Source: an uncultured Paracoccaceae bacterium
GTDB taxonomy: Bacteria > Pseudomonadota > Alphaproteobacteria > Rhodobacterales > Rhodobacteraceae
DNA: 64,000 nt
Direction: 5' to 3'
Assembly (NCBI GenBank): GCA_947503935.1
Contig: CANNFR010000009.1
Span: forward strand, 187,501-251,500
How positions within the stretch are numbered: the first letter of the stretch is position 1; the number at the start of each line of letters is the position of its first letter. The translations under genes and the position numbers were made by a program. Shown here piece by piece: positions 1 to 10,088 of this stretch. Under the pieces are notes generated by a model. The model made no database searches. It was not told where the DNA came from and saw only the letters and a program-made list of their open reading frames with translations.

Positions 1-1204
<1,204 letters not shown>

Positions 1205-1278
1205 ATCCAGTAGAAGCCAGGTTTCTGGCCCTGCGGATAAAGTCGAAAGCCGACTTGGATCTGATGTGTTCCTTTCTC

Positions 1279-1397
1279 GGTTTGGTGGTCATAGCGCGAG
1301 CAAAACACCCGATCCCATCCCGAACTCGGCCGTTAAGTGCCGTCGCGCCGATGGTACTGCGTCTTAAGACGTGGGAGAGTAGGTCACCGCCAAACCT
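1279..1397 (+). rRNA. rrf: 5S ribosomal RNA
   Basis: Terminal stem ggtttggtgg (1279-1288) pairs with ccgccaaacct (1387-1397). Between them are the typical 5S elements 'cccgatcccatcccgaactcgg' region (1308-1329) and 'gtgggagagtaggtc' (1370-1384). It follows the 23S by about 75 bases, as in a standard rrn operon. Ends are set by the terminal stem. Confidence 0.96.
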
Positions 1398-1671
1398 AGT
1401 AAGGAACACGTCATTAGTATCTCTCTATCGATGCACCTCTACAAAACCTGTATCTCCGAAATAGATGATGGCTATCGTCTCTGCGTGAGAGCTGCATTCG
1501 GTCCGTTGTTACTCCATCGACGAGAGTTGATGGGTGTTTTTGGGGCCACTTCGGGGCGGCATGAAAGTATTCACCGGATATGCACCGTAAGCGTTGCATC
1601 TGACCCCCTAAATCATCCCTGATCAGCCTGCGTTCGGCAGTTTATAATGCTCCAAAAAGGATACAGGCATC
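1398..1671. other. post-rRNA spacer without recognisable gene
   Basis: In many Rhodobacterales a tRNA-fMet follows the 5S gene. I see no cloverleaf or fMet sequence here, and no convincing ORF. An AAGGA ribosome-binding site (about 1657-1661) near the end serves the next small ORF. Nothing else is supportable. Confidence 0.5.
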
Positions 1672-1884
1672 ATGAACTCTCAGAACTTGGGTGACCTCGC
1701 AAGTGATCAGAAAATACAAAACGTCTTCCACGCCTTCGGCTATTCGATCCCTGTCGGGAAAGATGGCCGCCGTTTGTGGCCCACAAAATTCAAACGCGCG
1801 ATGGGTCAGAGAATGAGATCAGGTGAGTTATCACTCGGTGACCCGAGGGTTGGCAAGCCAAGACGAGATGATGCCGAACGGTAA
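1672..1884 (+). CDS. small HTH/transposase-like fragment
   Basis: A 70-residue ORF with an AAGGA site about 10 bases upstream. The segment 'VGKDGRRLWPTKFKR' resembles the N-terminal part of small IS-associated transposase/HTH proteins, in which a basic 'GRRxWP' stretch precedes the DNA-binding helix. The sequence after 'SGELSLGD' turns into low-quality coding and stops, so I read it as a truncated remnant, possibly of an insertion sequence that landed beside the rRNA operon. No inverted repeats or partner ORF were found. The family assignment is from memory of the motif only. Confidence 0.35.
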   Translation: MNSQNLGDLASDQKIQNVFHAFGYSIPVGKDGRRLWPTKFKRAMGQRMRSGELSLGDPRVGKPRRDDAER

Positions 1885-1971
1885 TGCCGTGCTGAAGCCC
1901 GATTTTCCTCTTGAGACTAAGCCAAGTTTCTTCCCGACCCGATTGACGGCCGCAGAATGCGGCCCAGGCCA

Positions 1972-2004
1972 AGGCCCGCCTGCCCCGAAGGGCGGGCGCT
2001 TTTG
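1972..2004 (+). terminator. intrinsic terminator-like hairpin
   Basis: Stem gcccgcc (1974-1980) pairs with ggcgggc (1991-1997) around a short loop and is followed by 'gctttt'. This is the expected shape of a rho-independent terminator reading on the plus strand, after the small ORF or the rRNA operon. Confidence 0.6.
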
Positions 2005-2132
2005 CGACGCTTCTCGCCCGCAAAGTCGTCGGAGGTGGGCGGCACCCGTAAAGCGCAGGCCTCAGCCGGTGCAGCGCCCACCTGCGGGCGGGTTCTGGCC
2101 CTATGTTGCTCGGGCTCATACATCCGGGCGCT

Positions 2133-2151
2133 GGTGGGTTAGAAACCCACC
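2133..2151. repeat. perfect hairpin between convergent genes
   Basis: Arms ggtgggtt and aacccacc form an 8-bp perfect stem with a 3-base loop. It lies just downstream of the stop codon of the minus-strand membrane-protein gene and may end its transcript. A similar 'gtgggtttctaaccca' element recurs in other Rhodobacterales spacers as far as I recall, so it may be a dispersed repeat. Confidence 0.45.
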
Positions 2152-2160
2152 TTGCACATT

Positions 2161-2823
2161 CTAGTGCCCGGCAACTCTTTGAATAAAGTTAGGATTTTTT
2201 AGAACCGATAGGTGAGGTGTGATAACTTCAGCGTGTAGACGAATTCGATCTCCTATGTGGAAGCTCTGAATGATTTTACGGGTGTCTTCATCCACATCGG
2301 CAATCATAATTATCCATTCTCCTACTTTCATACTATGGTAGTCGACATCCGACACTTGCCCTTCAATGATTGCCCGCGCGCCGCCCACAAGCTTTTCAAG
2401 CCGTTCTGTTTTCTGGACTGAAGTATATGCGTCCAACGCACTATTCACGCCGTCGATCCAATCTCGATTGAGACGAATATATTTAGTGCCATTTGGGACT
2501 TCTTCAGAGGTTTCATCAATTACTTCCATGGAAGCACCCTTTGTGAAGTCTGCACTCACCCAGCCCTTTTTCTTGCTTAGCGCATGACTGCGAGAGACTT
2601 TAGACCGCGCATCTACAGGCTCGATATGTCTTTCAGGTTTGGTATAGGAGACCAAACCCCAGAGGACCGAGACTGCAGTGCCAGGCTGAGCCGAAAAGTG
2701 AGCTAATGCCCATACGAGGCCGGCAAAAAGGGCGGCGATTATCAGCCCGATTGTACCGAATGAGGAAAATAGTTGGTCCAGGATCTCTTCCACTGGCGCG
2801 CCTCGAAACGTCGATAAAGGCAC
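2161..2823 (-). CDS. hypothetical single-span membrane protein
   Basis: 220 residues. A hydrophobic segment at about residues 22-52 ('GTIGLIIAALFAGLVWALA' and following) is a membrane anchor near the N-terminus. The rest is soluble, with a charged central part and a C-terminal region of alternating hydrophobic residues ('VGEWIIMIADVD', 'IRLHAEVI') that looks like a small beta-rich domain. I do not recognise the family. Base composition is less GC-rich (many 'tt/aa' codons) than neighbouring uvrB, which hints at horizontal acquisition. It stands alone between the rRNA spacer and uvrB, about 26 bases after the end of uvrB and in the same orientation, so it may be read through from uvrB. Confidence 0.6.
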   Translation of the reverse strand: MPLSTFRGAPVEEILDQLFSSFGTIGLIIAALFAGLVWALAHFSAQPGTAVSVLWGLVSYTKPERHIEPVDARSKVSRSHALSKKKGWVSADFTKGASMEVIDETSEEVPNGTKYIRLNRDWIDGVNSALDAYTSVQKTERLEKLVGGARAIIEGQVSDVDYHSMKVGEWIIMIADVDEDTRKIIQSFHIGDRIRLHAEVITPHLSVLKNPNFIQRVAGH

Positions 2824-2849
2824 GAAGTATCAAGGCAAAGTCGTCCTGT

Positions 2850-5030
2850 CTACCTTCCCCGCCTCGCCTTCCCGCCCCGCATGCCTCCACGTCCGCCGGT
2901 GCTCCGCCCGCTTACCTTTGTCGCAGCGTCGCTGGCGGCCTCGACGGCTGATTGGCGGGCGAGGGGGTCGTCGGCGATGGTCAGTTCGACGGCTTCCAGC
3001 CGCTTGACCTCATCCCTCAGGCGGGCGGCTTCTTCGAATTCCAGGTTCTCGGCGGCCTTGCGCATCTGGGTGCGGAGCGCGTCGAGGTGAGCTTGGAGGT
3101 TGGCGCCGACCATGGGTTTGTCGACCTTCGCGGTGACGCGGTTCATGTCGACATCGCCTTTGTAGAGGCCCTGCAGCACATCCTCGACGTTCTTCTTGAC
3201 CGTCTCGGGCGTGATGCCGTGTTCCAGGTTGTAGGCGACCTGTTTCTCGCGCCTCCGGTCCGTCTCGCGGATGGCGCGCTCCATGCTGCCGGTGATGCGA
3301 TCGGCATACATGATGACGCGGCCGTCGGCGTTGCGGGCGGCGCGGCCGATGGTCTGGATGAGGGAGGTTTCCGAGCGCAAGAATCCCTCTTTATCGGCAT
3401 CCAAAATCGCCACCAGACCGCATTCGGGGATGTCGAGCCCTTCGCGCAGAAGGTTGATGCCGATCAGCACGTCGAAAGCGCCGAGCCTCAGGTCGCGCAG
3501 GATCTCGATCCGCTCGATCGTGTCGATATCGGAATGCATGTAGCGCACGCGGATGCCCTGTTCGTGCATGTATTCGGTCAGATCCTCGGCCATGCGCTTA
3601 GTCAGCGTGGTGACGAGGGTGCGGTAGCCGGCGGCCGCCACTTTGCGGACCTCGTCGAGAAGGTCGTCGACCTGCATCTCGACGGGGCGGATTTCGATCT
3701 GGGGGTCGACGAGGCCGGTGGGGCGGATCACCTGTTCGGTGAAGACGCCGCCGGCCTGGTCAAGCTCCCACGCCGAGGGGGTGGCGCTGACGAAGACCGA
3801 TTGCGGGCGCATCGCGTCCCATTCCTCGAACTTCAGGGGGCGGTTGTCCATGCATGACGGTAGGCGGAAGCCGTGTTCTGCCAGGGTGAACTTGCGGCGA
3901 TAGTCGCCGCGATACATGCCGCCGATCTGGGGCACGCTGACATGGCTTTCATCGGCGAAGACGATGGCATTGTCGGGGATGAACTCGAAGAGGGTCGGGG
4001 GCGGCTCACCTGGGGCGCGGCCGGTCAGGTAGCGGGAATAGTTTTCGATCCCGTTGCATGAGCCGGTTGCCTCAAGCATTTCGAGGTCAAAATTTGTGCG
4101 CTGCTCAAGCCGCTGGGCTTCAAGCAGTTTTCCCTCCTGAACTAATTGGTCTAGTCGTTGTTTGAGTTCCAGTTTTATGCCACGGATCGCCTGCTGGAGG
4201 GTTGGCCTCGGGGTGACATAGTGCGAGTTCGCATAGATGCGGATCTTGTCGAACGTATCGGTCTTGGCGCCGGTGAGGGGGTCGAATTCGGTGATCCCTT
4301 CCAGCTCATTCCCGAAGAAGGACAGCCGCCAGGCGCGGTCTTCCAGGTGGGCGGGCCAGACCTCCAGAACGTCGCCGCGCACGCGGAAGCTGCCGCGTTG
4401 GAAGGCGGCGTCATTGCGGCGGTATTGCTGGGCCACAAGCTCGGCCATGATCTTGCGCTGGTCGTAATCACTGCCCGAGATCAGGTCCTGGGTCATGGCC
4501 GAGTATGTCTCGACCGAGCCGATGCCGTAGATGCACGAAACCGAGGCGACGATGATGACGTCGTCGCGTTCCAGAAGCGCCCGTGTGGCCGAGTGGCGCA
4601 TCCGGTCGATCTGTTCGTTGATCTGGGATTCCTTCTCGATATAGGTGTCCGAGCGGGCGACGTAGGCTTCGGGCTGGTAATAGTCGTAATAGCTGACGAA
4701 ATATTCGACGGCGTTGTCGGGGAAGAAGCCCTTGAACTCGCCATAGAGCTGGGCTGCCAGCGTCTTGTTGGGCGCAAGGATGATGGCGGGGCGCTGGGTT
4801 TCCTCGATGACCTTGGCCATAGTGAAGGTCTTGCCGGTGCCCGTGGCGCCCAAAAGCACTTGGTTCTGCTCGCCCTCCTGCAGGCCGCCGCTGAGCTCGG
4901 CAATGGCAGTTGGTTGGTCGCCGGCGGCTGTGTAGTCCGTCTTCATCACAAAGCTCCGGCCGCCTTCCAGTTTGGGGCGGGTCAGAACCTCGGGGCGGGG
5001 GGCCGTGGCGTTCGTGTTATTGTGGGGCAT
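2850..5030 (-). CDS. uvrB: excinuclease ABC subunit B (UvrB)
   Basis: 726 residues, slightly longer than E. coli UvrB (673). It is the damage-verification helicase of nucleotide excision repair: it accepts DNA from UvrA2 and recruits UvrC. Visible motifs are Walker A GATGTGKT (residues 61-68), the damage-probing beta-hairpin with [11 protein letters not shown] (about 114-124), the DESH helicase motif II, the 'QTIGRAARN' motif VI, and a C-terminal UVR motif ('[12 protein letters not shown]') for UvrC contact. After the UVR motif comes an alpha-proteobacterial tail rich in G, R and K. The first about 25 residues before the conserved 'MKTDY' start of the core are a variable extension, so the true start could be slightly downstream. 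Confidence 0.98.
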   Translation of the reverse strand: MPHNNTNATAPRPEVLTRPKLEGGRSFVMKTDYTAAGDQPTAIAELSGGLQEGEQNQVLLGATGTGKTFTMAKVIEETQRPAIILAPNKTLAAQLYGEFKGFFPDNAVEYFVSYYDYYQPEAYVARSDTYIEKESQINEQIDRMRHSATRALLERDDVIIVASVSCIYGIGSVETYSAMTQDLISGSDYDQRKIMAELVAQQYRRNDAAFQRGSFRVRGDVLEVWPAHLEDRAWRLSFFGNELEGITEFDPLTGAKTDTFDKIRIYANSHYVTPRPTLQQAIRGIKLELKQRLDQLVQEGKLLEAQRLEQRTNFDLEMLEATGSCNGIENYSRYLTGRAPGEPPPTLFEFIPDNAIVFADESHVSVPQIGGMYRGDYRRKFTLAEHGFRLPSCMDNRPLKFEEWDAMRPQSVFVSATPSAWELDQAGGVFTEQVIRPTGLVDPQIEIRPVEMQVDDLLDEVRKVAAAGYRTLVTTLTKRMAEDLTEYMHEQGIRVRYMHSDIDTIERIEILRDLRLGAFDVLIGINLLREGLDIPECGLVAILDADKEGFLRSETSLIQTIGRAARNADGRVIMYADRITGSMERAIRETDRRREKQVAYNLEHGITPETVKKNVEDVLQGLYKGDVDMNRVTAKVDKPMVGANLQAHLDALRTQMRKAAENLEFEEAARLRDEVKRLEAVELTIADDPLARQSAVEAASDAATKVSGRSTGGRGGMRGGKARRGR

Positions 5031-5115
5031 GGCGCGCGATTCCTTGACAGACCCCTAACATGATCGCTTTTTGTTCCGCTTCAACCCCTGCTGTTGCCGG
5101 TGGTAGCCTGAAGCA

Positions 5116-6321
5116 TTGGAGGGCGGGACGATGTGTGGGATGCGGGCTTGTCTGGCGTTGATATGCGTAGGTGTGGCGACCGTCGCACTGGCCGATGTGG
5201 ACCCGCCCGTGCCGGTCATGGTCGAAGGGGGAGCTTTGACTATCGACGGGTCGTTTGAGGTGGTCTTCGACTGGTCCGAAGATCGCTGTGTCGACGATCA
5301 GGTGCCCGATCTGCCTGTGCGGGCCTATCGGGGGCCGGACGGTGACGTCATTCTGATCCTCAGCCATCACAGTGCATACCAGATGACAGGCCCAGATTTC
5401 GATACCCTGGCGATGGATTGCACGCCGGTCATGATCTCAGCCGGTGACCCAGATCCGGCGCACTTTGCCCACTATGAATGGCTGGCGGCGATCTATGCTG
5501 AAGAGGATGGCACGATCCACGGGCTGGTGCACAATGAACATCACGGACACGAGCTGGAGTTTGACCTCTGCCCGTCGGGTATCTATGCGCAATGCTGGTA
5601 TAACAGCATCACGCAGGTGCGGTCGGAGGATGGCAGAACTTTCGTCCATGCCGCGCCGATACCCGACCATTTCGTGGCTGGGTTGCCCTTGCCATATGAG
5701 CCGGATGTGGGGCCATCGGGGATGTTTTCACCCAGCAATATTCTGCGCCGCGGCGACCACTACTATGCGTTCGTGAAAACCCAGCTGCCGATTACAGGGT
5801 TTCAGCATGTTTGCCTGATGCGGAGCGCCGATCTGGATGATCCGACAGCCTGGCGTTTCTGGGATGGTCGCGCGTTCGAAGGCCGCTTTGCTGACCCCTA
5901 CAGGGCCGACCGCGCGGCGCTAAACGCCGGTACCTGCCCTGCGATCGCGCTGGAGCAGATCGCGCAGATGTATGAGGGCGTCAGTTGGAACAACCATTTG
6001 CAGAAATACGTGCTGATCGGTACGTCGAGCGACCCTGCGCGTCCGGCCAATCTTTATGGGTTTTACTATGCGCTGTCTGACGATCTGATCACGTGGGAGC
6101 GGCGCAAACCTTTGCTCGAGGCCCGGCTGCCATGGCGCGCGGCAAGCCCGCATGACACCGTTTACCTCTACCCCACCCTGATCGACCATGACAGCGACAG
6201 CCGTAATTTCGAGACGACTGGCGAGGCGGCTTATTTGTATTTCACCCGCTTGAATAATGGCCCGGCAGGGCTGGACCGCGATCTGATCCGCGTCAGGGTG
6301 CGGTTCCGGCGGGACGATTAG
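5116..6321 (+). CDS. secreted protein of unknown function, possibly beta-propeller
   Basis: 401 residues with an N-terminal signal peptide ('CLALICVGVATVALA', cleavage near residue 22) and a GGAGGG ribosome-binding site before the ATG. The mature part is rich in aromatic and acidic residues with repeated 'HYEWLAAIYAEEDGTIHGLVHNE'-style blocks, reminiscent of five-bladed propeller glycosidase folds (GH43/GH62-like), but I cannot identify catalytic carboxylates with confidence. Four or more cysteines ('DRCVD', 'DLCPSG', 'AQCWY', 'TCPA') suggest disulfides in the periplasm or outside. It stands alone, divergent from uvrB. Confidence 0.6.
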   Translation: MEGGTMCGMRACLALICVGVATVALADVDPPVPVMVEGGALTIDGSFEVVFDWSEDRCVDDQVPDLPVRAYRGPDGDVILILSHHSAYQMTGPDFDTLAMDCTPVMISAGDPDPAHFAHYEWLAAIYAEEDGTIHGLVHNEHHGHELEFDLCPSGIYAQCWYNSITQVRSEDGRTFVHAAPIPDHFVAGLPLPYEPDVGPSGMFSPSNILRRGDHYYAFVKTQLPITGFQHVCLMRSADLDDPTAWRFWDGRAFEGRFADPYRADRAALNAGTCPAIALEQIAQMYEGVSWNNHLQKYVLIGTSSDPARPANLYGFYYALSDDLITWERRKPLLEARLPWRAASPHDTVYLYPTLIDHDSDSRNFETTGEAAYLYFTRLNNGPAGLDRDLIRVRVRFRRDD

Positions 6322-6391
6322 CCACCTTGGCGCTTGCGCGAGGCTGCGCTATCGCTGATAAGATCAGCCGTTGCCACGTTCGGAGAAAGCC

Positions 6392-6703
6392 ATGCGCGCC
6401 CGCATTTATCAGCCCGCCAAGACAGCCATGCAATCGGGCACGGCGAAGACCAAGGGCTGGGTTCTGGACTTTCCGCAGGCCAGCGCGCGTGAGGTGGACC
6501 CGCTGATGGGTTGGACCAGTTCGGACGATACGCAAAGCCAGGTGCGCCTGACCTTCGACACCAAGGAGGCGGCGTTGGACTATGCTGCTGAGCATGGCAT
6601 TGAGGCCGTCGTCACCGAGCCCAAGAAGCGGAAGGTGAACATCCGCCCGCGCGGCTATGGCGAGAACTTCGCGCCAGACCGCCGCGGCGCGTGGACACAT
6701 TAA
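6392..6703 (+). CDS. NDUFS4-like complex I accessory subunit
   Basis: The protein of about 103 residues belongs to the ETC complex I subunit family (NDUFS4/18-kDa type), the accessory subunit found in alphaproteobacteria and mitochondria. It starts '[16 protein letters not shown]', and the core 'WVLDFPQ' and '[30 protein letters not shown]' is the family signature; the C-terminus is basic ('[16 protein letters not shown]'), as in homologues. I chose ATG 6392 over an upstream TTG (6371) because GGAG (6382-6385) sits at good distance and the family begins here. It probably binds the peripheral arm of NADH:quinone oxidoreductase near the NADH module. Confidence 0.9.
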   Translation: MRARIYQPAKTAMQSGTAKTKGWVLDFPQASAREVDPLMGWTSSDDTQSQVRLTFDTKEAALDYAAEHGIEAVVTEPKKRKVNIRPRGYGENFAPDRRGAWTH

Positions 6704-7518
6704 TCAAGGACCCGGCGCTCGCCAAAGCGGTTGAGCACGTATACCAGCGTTTTGCGCAGTATCGTATTTCCGGCCCGCTGGAGGTGTGCCTTTGCCCCGT
6801 CTGCATGACGGAAGAAACGCGCGCCGAATTGGTGTCCACACCGCTCAGGCAGATCTCGCGGGACCTTCTGGCCGAGTACACGAATTCGGCGCACGGGGTG
6901 CCGCAGGATACCGATCAGATGAAGTACTTCCTGCCGCGCTATCTGGAGCTGATTGCGCAGGATGATCAGCCTGATCACGTAGGGGTCGGCACCGTTCTGA
7001 TGCGCTATGGTGAGGGGCTGCGCGCCAATCCTGCACTTTTTTCGCCGCCGGAATGGGAGGTACTCCTGGCTTGGATGCGGGCGATGGTGCGCGCGATTGC
7101 CAAAGCTGAGGCCGCTGATGTGGAAGAAGATCTTCTGCAAAGCCACCTCTATTTGCTTGAGACCCTTGTTTGCGCCGCATTCCCGATGGCCGAGATATCG
7201 GTGGCCTTTCGAGACGCCTTTCAAAACTCGGAATATGGCGCGGCTGCGCTGGGCGTGTTTGCGGCCCATTTGCTGGGTGCCAATCGGAAATATCCCGATG
7301 GGACTTTCTTTGACCTATTCGCTGTCGGCTATGCCTCAGATGCGGAACGCGCGGCGCTGGCGGGCTGGCTGGGCGGACCGGAGTTCATGGCCAGCCTGGA
7401 AAATGCGGTCATGGGCGCACCCGACAACGGGCTGGACGAGATGGGGGCGGCCTGCATCTCGGCCTTGCTGCGCAAACTGGAAGACGGCCCCACCCCATCC
7501 TTTCCAAAACATCGTTGA
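6691..7518 (+). CDS. hypothetical protein with CxCxxC motif
   Basis: 275 residues, GTG start overlapping the end of the NDUFS4-like gene by 13 bases, so translation is probably coupled. Residues about 31-36 hold 'CLCPVC', a possible metal or redox site; the remainder is mostly predicted helix with no membrane span or signal. I do not recognise the family. The overlap suggests co-expression with the complex I subunit, but the partner role is inference only. The gene ends 50 bases before the tRNA-Arg. Confidence 0.7.
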   Translation: MDTLIKDPALAKAVEHVYQRFAQYRISGPLEVCLCPVCMTEETRAELVSTPLRQISRDLLAEYTNSAHGVPQDTDQMKYFLPRYLELIAQDDQPDHVGVGTVLMRYGEGLRANPALFSPPEWEVLLAWMRAMVRAIAKAEAADVEEDLLQSHLYLLETLVCAAFPMAEISVAFRDAFQNSEYGAAALGVFAAHLLGANRKYPDGTFFDLFAVGYASDAERAALAGWLGGPEFMASLENAVMGAPDNGLDEMGAACISALLRKLEDGPTPSFPKHR

Positions 7519-7568
7519 GCCAAAACCCCTTGCCAAGCCACGCCGACCCGCGCAAAACCGCAGGCAGC

Positions 7569-7645
7569 GGGCCCATAGCTCAACTGGATAGAGCAGCCGA
7601 CTTCTAATCGGCAGGTTGAGGGTTCGAGTCCTTCTGGGCCCGCCA
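7569..7645 (+). tRNA. tRNA-Arg (anticodon TCT)
   Basis: 77 bases with encoded CCA. Acceptor stem gggccca (7569-7575) pairs with tgggccc (7635-7641). Anticodon stem gccga/tcggc carries the loop cttctaa, giving anticodon TCT at 7603-7605. The T-arm 'ggttcgagtcc' is canonical. An integrase gene begins its 3' end 49 bases downstream, so the 3' half of this tRNA is the likely attachment site. Confidence 0.97.
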
Positions 7646-7686
7646 GTTTGATTTTAACCATATGATAAGATGCAATATTTTCTGGA

Positions 7687-7720
7687 AAAGTGTCTAGGTT
7701 TGATCTTCTCTAGACACTTT
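7687..7720 (-). terminator. hairpin at the end of the integrase gene
   Basis: Arms aaagtgtctag (7687-7697) and ctagacacttt (7710-7720) form an 11-bp perfect stem with a 12-base loop. On the minus strand the second arm is followed by 'tcc', with the T's inside the stem end. The integrase stop codon lies inside the structure. Confidence 0.55.
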
Positions 7721-8767
7721 ATGTTCTTCTTTTGGACGTGTTAGTAGCTTCCGGCGGTTGGCTTGCTGGCTGTAATGATTGATTTCCTGAAGTGTTTCAT
7801 GGCCCGTCCATGCGCCTATCTGGTGCGTTGATGCGCCGGCCTCTGCCAGGGCTATGGCCCTGGTCGCGCGCAGGCCATGGGCGGATTTGCCCTTGATGCC
7901 CGCCGACCTCGCGGCCGCGGAAAACCATTGGCTCGCGGCTTTGATTGATCGGGACTTCCCTTTCCGTGTCGTCAGCCAGGTCATGTGCCGATCAGTAATG
8001 GCCGCAAGACACTCATGCAGTTGAGTAAGGTCGGTCGGATCTGCAAAATCCGGCGCTTGGCGGTGCAGTGGAATTTCGACAAGTCCTCCCGTCTTCTGTT
8101 GGCGGAACGAAAGCCATCCGCCTCTATCAACCATGCTATCGCCCAGACGGACGACATCGCTGATCCGCGCGCCTGTCCAGAACAGAAGTTCAAACGCAAG
8201 TCGTTGAGCAGTCCCTATGGGCCAGCGCAGTCGAAAGACTTTAATGTCTTCAGATGTCCAGAATGCGTATGGCGTTGCCTTGGGTGGCTGGGGTGCTTTG
8301 ACGGTGGCGCTGGGGTCTTCGGAGATGTGCCCGGCTCTGAGGGCAAAGCTCATAATGGCCCGCCAGGTCTTGCGCCTTTTGCGTGCGGCGTGTGCCGAGA
8401 GTTTTGAAAGGTCGCTGTTGATATGTTTCGCGCGGATCTGGCGGATTGGTACATGCCCAGCCGTGTTCATCAGGCGCGCAGCATCAAGGTCCATTCCGCG
8501 GCGGTAGCTGGAGCTGAGGCGGTTATGCTTTTCGGACCTGGCGTAGGCGGTCCAGACATATGCAAGCGTACCTTTGTGGGCCTTTTGCGGTGGGGCTGCG
8601 CCTTCGGCCTCAAGGTAGGCTTTCAGGAATTCGGGGTGGTCTTCGGGCAAGTCCGCAGGCAACGGTATGCCCGTCTTGCGGTGGTAGACGTAGTAGACCC
8701 CGTCAGAGTGATAGCGTTTCAGGCCGCTTAGCTTGGCAGGCCGAATGCTGTGTCGGCGACGCTGCAA
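7694..8767 (-). CDS. tyrosine-recombinase integrase
   Basis: 357 residues. It catalyses site-specific recombination between tRNA attB and element attP. The catalytic set is present: R201 ('TGARISD'), H297-x-x-R300 ('HGLR'), H323 ('GHETL') and Y332 ('INHYSQ'). The N-terminal about 160 residues form the arm/core-binding SAM-like domain. The gene points toward the tRNA-Arg 3' end, the usual arrangement of tRNA-targeting integrases. Its start overlaps the upstream excisionase-like gene by 40 bases. All catalytic residues are intact, so the enzyme may still be active although other genes of the element are broken. Confidence 0.93.
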   Translation of the reverse strand: MQRRRHSIRPAKLSGLKRYHSDGVYYVYHRKTGIPLPADLPEDHPEFLKAYLEAEGAAPPQKAHKGTLAYVWTAYARSEKHNRLSSSYRRGMDLDAARLMNTAGHVPIRQIRAKHINSDLSKLSAHAARKRRKTWRAIMSFALRAGHISEDPSATVKAPQPPKATPYAFWTSEDIKVFRLRWPIGTAQRLAFELLFWTGARISDVVRLGDSMVDRGGWLSFRQQKTGGLVEIPLHRQAPDFADPTDLTQLHECLAAITDRHMTWLTTRKGKSRSIKAASQWFSAAARSAGIKGKSAHGLRATRAIALAEAGASTHQIGAWTGHETLQEINHYSQQANRRKLLTRPKEEHKVSREDQT

Positions 8768-8952
8768 TCCAATTCCCCTTCATACGACAGAGCGTCAGCA
8801 TACGCATCCAGATCCGCAATTTCGTAGAGCCGTTTTCCACCCAGAACTTTGCGGCGGATCTTCAGGCTGCGCAGCGTGGTTTCGCTGATGCTGAGGTATG
8901 CTGCGGCATCTGGTGCCGGTAGCAACCTTCTGGGGGGCGTTGGGTGTGTCAT
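8728..8952 (-). CDS. excisionase-like HTH protein (AlpA/Xis type)
   Basis: 74 residues from ATG 8952 ('MTHPTPPRRLLPAPDAAAY'). 'LLPAPDAAAYLSISETTLRS' is the winged-helix/MerR-like fold start of excisionases and AlpA-type activators, followed by 'GGKRLYEIADLDAYADAL', the wing. It lies directly upstream of the integrase on the same strand, the usual xis-int order. It likely directs excision or controls int transcription. The longer upstream extension in the same frame lacks family resemblance, so I chose the internal ATG. Confidence 0.8.
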   Translation of the reverse strand: MTHPTPPRRLLPAPDAAAYLSISETTLRSLKIRRKVLGGKRLYEIADLDAYADALSYEGELDCSVADTAFGLPS

Positions 8953-8983
8953 GCGGACTTGATCACGGTTTGAGCTGGCATAA

Positions 8984-9201
8984 TCAGTCGGAGATCGACA
9001 GAAAGACGATGTCGCGATTTGGGTAGGCCCGCGTGATACGGCGCCTGGCCGCTTTCTCGGAGGTCGCCAGGACGACGTGCTGGATCTGGCCCGTGCCGGC
9101 GACGATGACACTCACGACGAACCGTATCGTGTCCTCCGCCCCATTTGAATGAGGGCGGTCGCGGGAACCAGGTTGTCGGCCTGTGCGCGGGCGGGTGTCA
9201 T
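8984..9201 (-). pseudogene. small element gene, split by one missing base
   Basis: An AGGAGG site (9211-9216) sits 9 bases before ATG 9201. This frame gives 'MTPARAQADNLVPATALIQMG' and then ends early. A second frame takes over at the G run (cccc on plus, 9139-9142) and continues 'AEDTIRFVVSVIVAGTG...' to the stop at 8984. Adding one G to that run joins both into one protein of about 72 residues. I therefore read it as a single-base deletion (real or a sequencing error). The function is unknown; the C-terminal half looks like a compact alpha/beta domain. Confidence 0.55.
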
Positions 9202-9329
9202 TGGTGCTCACCTCCTGAAGGAAAGAGCCGGGGGCGTGAGAGGGGCGCAGCACCCCCGGCAAGTGAACCGACCTTGGGGGGAAGACCCCATCAATGGGAA
9301 CAGCGCGGTCGGCGTTCCGTGAGCGGTCT

Positions 9330-9605
9330 TCATGCCGCGTTCACCTCAGAAAGGGCTGTCAGAATGTTGCGGGCCGCGCGTGTCCAGTTGCGCGGCAGCT
9401 CAGCGATGTCGTCGGCCAGAGCGGGAACCCCGAAGAGCGAGATTTCGTAGAGCACCGGCTTGTAGCGGCTGCCGTCGTCGTGGATCGGCCAGGTGCCATT
9501 GTTCTCACACAGGTTCTTCAGCTGGAGGACTTGGGCATCGGGGCCGCAATCGCCCAACAGCGTGAGCGCGATCTGGATGCGCGCAAAATCCAGATGCGGG
9601 GTCAT
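9330..9605 (-). CDS. small element protein, unknown
   Basis: 91 residues from ATG 9605 ('MTPHLDFARIQIALTLLGD'). Its ATG overlaps the TGA of the upstream gene as ATGA, which fixes this start and indicates translational coupling. The composition is that of a soluble, mixed alpha/beta protein. Such coupled pairs of about 90-residue genes are common in alphaproteobacterial integrative elements and phage-like islands, but I cannot name a function. Confidence 0.6.
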   Translation of the reverse strand: MTPHLDFARIQIALTLLGDCGPDAQVLQLKNLCENNGTWPIHDDGSRYKPVLYEISLFGVPALADDIAELPRNWTRAARNILTALSEVNAA

Positions 9606-9874
9606 CCCCCAGGCCCTTCGCCAGTATGTTCTTTGGGCTGTGGACATGCAGGGTCCGCATCCAAGCGCGCGATCGCCCGATACGCCATCAACTCCCCGCA
9701 AATGTCCGGCAGGATCATCGCCAGCATCGACTGGAGTTCTTCGGAGATGACACCGCGCTGCCAATCGGGGTCGCCCTTGGCAAGCAGGCGCAGAGTATCA
9801 TCGGTGACGAGTTCGGATGGGCTGAGCGGACAAGTCTTGGTCAGGCGTGCGGCGGACCTTACGTAATGCTGCAT
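9602..9874 (-). CDS. small element protein, unknown
   Basis: 90 residues ('MQHYVRSAARLTKT'). 'TDDTLRLLAKGDPDW' and 'ELQSMLAMILPDICGELMAYRAIARLDAD' suggest helices. It is coupled to the following gene by an ATGA overlap. Its 5' end overlaps by 9 bases the start of a divergent small regulator-like gene, so both promoters must lie inside the opposite genes or be shared. Function unknown. Confidence 0.55.
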   Translation of the reverse strand: MQHYVRSAARLTKTCPLSPSELVTDDTLRLLAKGDPDWQRGVISEELQSMLAMILPDICGELMAYRAIARLDADPACPQPKEHTGEGPGG

Positions 9875-10018
9875 GGGCGCAGGATCATTAACGACCTTAT
9901 CGCAGAGATGCGGCAGTTTTCCGACGATACGGGTATTGATCTGGAGACGCTGTCAAGGCGCGCGACAGGCAATGCGGACTTTTTCAACCGCTTGGTTGGT
10001 GGCAGTGATGCAGGATGA
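9866..10018 (+). CDS. tiny regulator-like element protein
   Basis: 50 residues ('MLHGRRIINDLIAEMRQFSD...'). The pattern 'LIAEM..FSDDTGIDLETLSRRATGNADFFNRLVGG' matches the short, phage-type regulatory proteins common in alphaproteobacterial islands, where a polar helix pair precedes 'RAxxNxxFxxRLxxG'. It overlaps the next reading frame near 10008-10018. No strong ribosome-binding site is visible. Confidence 0.5.
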   Translation: MLHGRRIINDLIAEMRQFSDDTGIDLETLSRRATGNADFFNRLVGGSDAG

Positions 10019-10088
10019 TCAGCGCCCTCATGTCGTCGTCAATGATGATGAAGCTGGCACAGGCCGACGCCACGGCGCCAGAGGATTT

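Larger units (their letters stand above)
1885..2160. other. GC-rich, highly structured spacer
   Basis: No convincing gene. The stretch is rich in inverted repeats: the 1974-1997 hairpin, a long-range pairing of 'aggtgggcg' (about 2033-2041) with 'cgcccacct' (about 2080-2090), and the 2133-2151 hairpin. The density of pairing is higher than in neighbouring spacers. It could simply be terminators plus repeat debris, or a structured RNA. I checked for hallmarks of SRP RNA, RNase P RNA and tmRNA and saw none. Confidence 0.4.

Noticed and set aside
1970-2151. Possible SRP RNA, RNase P RNA or tmRNA piece
   Set aside because: None of the conserved sequence blocks of these RNAs is present.
2952-5063. 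Long plus-strand ORFs opposite uvrB
   Set aside because: They are antisense shadows of a conserved gene with high GC third positions.
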